DNA of 64,000 nt from positions 5,876,899 through 5,940,898 of the forward strand of contig OX359202.1 of NCBI GenBank assembly GCA_947172415.1, given 5' to 3'. This DNA comes from Chondrosia reniformis. Its lineage: Eukaryota; Porifera; Demospongiae; Chondrillida; Chondrillidae. Of this stretch, positions 59,678 to 64,000 are shown in pieces. How positions within the stretch are numbered: position 1 is the first letter of the stretch; every line of letters begins with the position of its first letter. The notes below the pieces were generated by a model. The model had not been told where the DNA came from. It ran no database searches and saw only the letters and a list, made by a program, of their open reading frames with translations. The position numbers and the translations under genes are program-made.

Positions 59678-62600
59678 TTATTTAAATGTTTTGAACACTT
59701 TTGCTAGCCAATCAAAATCTCCTCTACTAGTACTTATAGAGTCAGTTTGGTGGAGAGCCTCTACTTTTGTGTGCAGAACAGCTGCTGTCTCTTCGAGCTC
59801 TGATTTTACAGCAGATTTCCTGACAGTGGTACCACTTTCCCCTTCACTGTCAGAATCATCTGTGTTGACACCATCTAATCAAAAAGATTATGTTTGTACT
59901 GATTAATTAATTGAAAGTCGTTCTTTTTGAATAATTTATATTGTACTGCAGTATGTACAATTTGTTTTAGTAAACCAGACATTAAAATAGTGTAGACTAT
60001 ACAGCATTTTATAACTTCAACATACAAAGTTAAAATAGGAATGTAAGTATATGTGTACACTCTGTTGCTGGGGCAACCAAGGCAAATTATATTCCATAAC
60101 CATTGTATAGTTATACAATGCAATATCTTGCCGATAACTCAGTAAACGCCAAAAAGCCTAGGGGTGGAGTGTATAACTATTACATACATACCATGATCCA
60201 TCTCTGACTCAAAATTCTCACTCTCTGGCATCCTATAAATACATGGAGAAAACCTATATACAATTGAATTTCTATAACTGTTGTACCAGGAACAAAATTG
60301 AGGAGAATAGGATGCCAGCTTGGCATGGCTGGGTATGTAGCTACTACAGAACATGTACAATCATCTTGTGGATCACTTTGCAATACCCCTTTGTAAGATT
60401 ACATTTACAAGAAATCTATTGTTGCTCACGTTTTATCAACTGATTTGAAGAAAGCCTTACAGAGAACACTCATTGGAGGAAGAGTATGCGGAGGACCGCT
60501 GAGTACCTATAAACAAACGTGCAGTCATTGTATCAAAATTGTTAAACCACAACTATTTAATCTGTGATAATGGAATCATTGTCATTGTAAGCTGGTTAGT
60601 AATACCAGTTACATGTAACATATGTACGTGTCTCATATCTATAGAATGCATCTACCTTGAGAAGGTCTTGAGTGGAGAACACTGAATGAGGAGCATCCTC
60701 TCCTTCCTTAACAACAGGCTTCCCTCCTGTAGAGATAGAGACAGTCCATTGCATACTCAAAAATGAAATATCTTACTTCAGCATTCGGATATATTGGGTT
60801 AAACATTCTCTTAAGATTTCTATTAATGACATTTGGCTATATTTAATAGGTGTAGTAAACTGATTCAATGTCCTACCTGGGTGTTTCCCAAAAATCTGTT
60901 CAAAAGATGTCTGTGTTGCCTCCTAGAGCATTCGATACAAAAGTTGTCATCCCGATAGTCTAATATCAATATCTGATTTATCAGCTAACCTTAAGTGGTA
61001 GAGTTTCCGTTGTGCACTTCTTTATTGGCAAGCCAATTCTATACATAACCTACATAGCACAGTACACAGACATACGTGATAGATAATAATGATTATTGCT
61101 GATGAAGACCTATATGGGTCAAAACGTTCAATCTAGCTCAATTTTCGTTGCAGATAGCTCCAATAAACTTATCTATCATAATGAACACACCCCCTATCAC
61201 AAACATACGTATACTCCTACAGAATACACACCCTTGATGAACCTAGCCACACCCTCCATGATCAATGCCAACATTTCATTTGGCTAGTAATAGTTTGAAT
61301 CTAAATCAGGATTGATGAACCTAGCCACACAGGCTTATCAGCCAAATTTCTGCTCAACACGCAATTGCAATCTATACATATCTAATGTGAATTGTGCATA
61401 TGTTCTTAGTCTGTTACCTGATCCTGGTTTAGGAAATAAAGGGTCAATTCCTTAGACCAACAGTCTTCATTAGAAGCAATACTTGCAGCTGTGTCCAAAT
61501 TTTTCATAAATACAGCACCCAATATTGCTGTACTATCACCACATTCATATATATCCAGAGGTGCGCACTGTTTTGGAGTAAACACACACACTAAACAAGG
61601 AATAAGACAACAAGAATGCAATTCACACTTGTAAGTGTAACATGTAGCAAATATAATTAAAATGACAAAATAAGAAAACGGTTTATATCATACATGACGA
61701 TGATGTAGTGTATAGCTTTGAATGAAAACTTGTGTTTATTTCCCGTAGCAACTTTTCCTTTTCCTCTTTTTTCTTACCTCTTTTGTAAGTATTACATACA
61801 TTATTACTCTGAAATAGTACATAAACTGTCTTTTCAAAAAATAAAAAAACTTTCTCTATAACCATCTCAGCATAGAACCCCTTCATAAGTGTACATACTT
61901 TTAAGAGACTCCTCTGCTCTAACAACTGCAGCCAAGTAGCCTGAGCACGGACTGAGAATTATGTGATCAATGACCGCACGAACACTCCAGCACACTGCAG
62001 ACGATAATTAATCAACAGAACGCGTAACAGAGTTCAAAACCTCCAACTTTATACATAATATTGGCCATTAGTAATATGACATACCGGCATCAGTCAATAA
62101 GTTCCATACAGTCAAGTGGTTTGAAGAGGTAACCACTAAGAAATGATCAGATCCACAGCAGCTGAAGCACACATGTCTGGAGAAGGGAAATACTTACACA
62201 TGAATTTCCGCTAAAAATCTAATGTAAGAGTGGTTATCACATTAGATCATACTTGAACATCTCAGATTGGGTAATTGGAGCAACCACCTTCTTCAACTCA
62301 CAGGTGCTCACCTTCCAAAGAGTCAAGTGCTAAAGCAAGCGAAGAGAGGGAATAAGAACAACATCATATTATTTATACACACCAAATTAGTTATCACTTC
62401 AGCTGACAAGATTCTGTGGTTGAAATATTGAATTGATCTTTTGTGATTGCTCAATCCTGTTCAAAAGTCTCATTGAATATGGTCACATATAAGAGGTAGA
62501 ATTGTATCATGCTCGTATCAATAAGGTATAGCAACTAGCTTTTATTGTACTGTACACCTAAGAGAACAATATTCACTCAAAGTAGGTGTTGCCAAGGGTA

Positions 62601-63734
62601 AGTCTGTGGGTTTTCTTTGACACTAAAAAGGTATCACATCTAATGGTCCTTACACAGTCCTAAGTTCCTGTTTACACCCCAGCCATATCTCCCTTATAAG
62701 AGGTAGCCGAGTTACCCACACAAAAACTCTCGTCCTTCTCATCAATTATTCGTAAATGAACAATGCACACAAAGTGGTTTAGAGGAGTGCACAAACTCAC
62801 ACTATTATAAACAACAGCTAACAAGGAGCCATCCTGACTGAAAGCAGACCCAATTGCTACCTCCTTGAGATAATATGACTCAGCCTGACAGTACCAACGT
62901 TGCCTGTTGTCCTTGGCCGTCTCTGTTGTCCACAACTTAAAGTGGCCATCAGAAGCAGTAGACACAAATAGGTAGGGACCTTCCCCAGGTCTGGAGGAGA
63001 GGCTTGTGATGGGAGAGTAGTGAGGAGGGTCCATTAGCGAGTTCAATTCATAGCTAGAACACAAAGAATAGAGCTATTGCTATTATTATATATAAACATA
63101 GGACAACTGTAGAATAAGGTGTGAACAAGTGTTTGTTGTACAAATAATACACATGAAAGAGATTTTTCCATTTTATACTAAACAACAAAGAGTATGACAT
63201 GAAACTAATAAATGTAATAGATTGAACTCAAACTAGTGACAGAGTTAATTTCCTCTTTTTCTATTATGAGTTTGGTACAAATTCTGAAACATTTTCAGAA
63301 CTAAAGGGGTCACTGCACAAAGCAATACTATCAAGCATACAAGCCTTAAACATAAATAAACTAAACACCATTTTACTACATACTACATCTATTCTATCCT
63401 AAAAGGCCTATAAGGGAACTAAACCTAATGAGAACTTTGGATGAGCATACAAGAGTTTTCTCTTTTTTTCTTCTGCTCCACTGTGCATTGAACATACACA
63501 TGAGAATATTTCTGTTACACAAATCAGTTGTATAAGGAGCAGCACATTGAAAACTTTCCGAATTCCTCATGTACAAACAAGTACGAGAACTCAAACAATA
63601 GGTCTTGTAGTACATTGAAACGTTACAGGCATTCATGTACAGTACACATGTATGTACGTTTGTATTTCAGCTTTGAACTGCCAAACTTTCATTCTGAGCT
63701 CTGGCGTGGTCACCTCATCGTCCCTGGATTCAAC
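59678..63734 (-). CDS. WDR75: WDR75/UTP17 homologue, C-terminal half (5' end outside window)
   Basis: WD40 protein of the small-subunit processome, acting in the nucleolus in pre-rRNA synthesis and processing. Exons (complement): 63658-63734, 62801-63053, 62253-62329, 62085-62176, 61899-61994, 61418-61590, 60990-61049, 60877-60922, 60656-60726, 60430-60506, 60192-60232, 59678-59874; phases close, 419 residues. Recognition rests on order and spacing of motifs shared with human WDR75: ELRMKVWQF, TASDGHFKLW, AFSQDGSLLAVVY, LTLWKVSTCELK, HVCFSCCGSDHFL, LTVWNLL, FEQIFGKHP, PPHTLPPMSVLC, an acidic segment (MPESENFESEMD) and the C-terminal DFDWLAKVF. AATAAA lies 37 bp past the stop (complement 59636-59641). 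The missing part begins beyond 63734; I saw no further exon to 64000. Confidence 0.88.
61090..61175 (+). repeat. Decayed hammerhead-like repeat
   Basis: Contains ttgctgatgaagacc, a short loop, gggtc, then AAAACGTTCA (GAAAC changed to AAAAC), followed by sequence resembling the right arm of the 3732-3869 element (gctccaataaact). It lies in a WDR75 intron. The G12 position is lost, so it should be inactive. Further decayed relatives occur near 41735-41770 and 43815-43855. Confidence 0.5.
63395..63485 (-). repeat. Dispersed repeat R1, partial
   Basis: Terminal part (aggcctataagggaactaaa, then ctttggatgagcatacaaga), in the WDR75 intron between 63054 and 63657. Confidence 0.5.
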
Positions 63735-64000
63735 CTAAACAGTTCAACAAACAACAATATGTACATGAGCTATCGAAAGCACCAGTTTCCTGGATGTACA
63801 TAAACAGTTCAGTTCTATGACTAGTACACACTTAATTACTTTGAAGTTAGTAAATGACATCCAGTTCAGTTCTATGACTACTAGTAGAGGAGCATAGGAT
63901 GAAGAAATGAATCTTTCTTTCCTTCACCATGCGAATGCATCTACAATGTTTTAAAACTCTATGTTGCTCTAATTTTAAAGTTCAATTAAGAATAACAAAA

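Overview
The window is animal nuclear DNA: AT-rich, with split genes, short GT-AG introns, many microsatellites and fold-back repeats. Every gene I could reconstruct lies on the minus strand. Small introns, short intergenic gaps and gene families rich in EGF, FN3, NIDO and Calx-beta domains suggest a compact early-branching metazoan genome, most likely a sponge (perhaps a demosponge such as Amphimedon). The species assignment is inference.

Layout from the right, in transcription direction. (1) 59.7-63.7 kb: the 3' half of a WDR75/UTP17 homologue (ribosome biogenesis, U3 processome); its 5' half lies beyond the window. (2) 54.1-57.8 kb: a secreted NIDO-EGF-FN3-like protein. (3) 47.0-53.1 kb: a secreted EGF/FN3/Calx-beta protein. 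(4) 35.0-45.8 kb: a paralogue of (3) with the same N-terminus but nine EGF domains and a very large C-terminal region I do not recognise. (5) 28.1-33.0 kb: a close paralogue of (2). (6) 25.0-27.3 kb: a more diverged NIDO-EGF paralogue. (7) 2.0-24.7 kb: a complete usherin (USH2A) orthologue of 23 coding exons and about 5,106 residues. It has the full vertebrate layout: signal peptide, LamG-like, laminin N-terminal, ten laminin-EGF, four FN3, two LamG, about 29 FN3, a transmembrane helix and a C-terminal class I PDZ ligand. Its final stretch, about 0-2 kb, is non-coding or unassigned.

All coding joins were built by hand from splice signals. Reading-frame phase closes across every exon of every model, which is strong internal support. 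Genes 2-6 form a cluster of secreted or matrix-like proteins made by duplication. The upstream regions of the two EGF genes, and those of the two close NIDO genes, are duplicated too.

The non-coding part is rich in small mobile sequences. Two near-identical 46-nt sequences in usherin introns have the complete primary and secondary structure expected of a hammerhead ribozyme. Other dispersed families carry hammerhead-like cores, some inside long fold-backs. There is also a 165-bp TA-flanked MITE, a 1.1-kb fold-back insertion whose empty site survives in the paralogous gene, a LINE 3'-end fragment, and several minisatellites and microsatellites.
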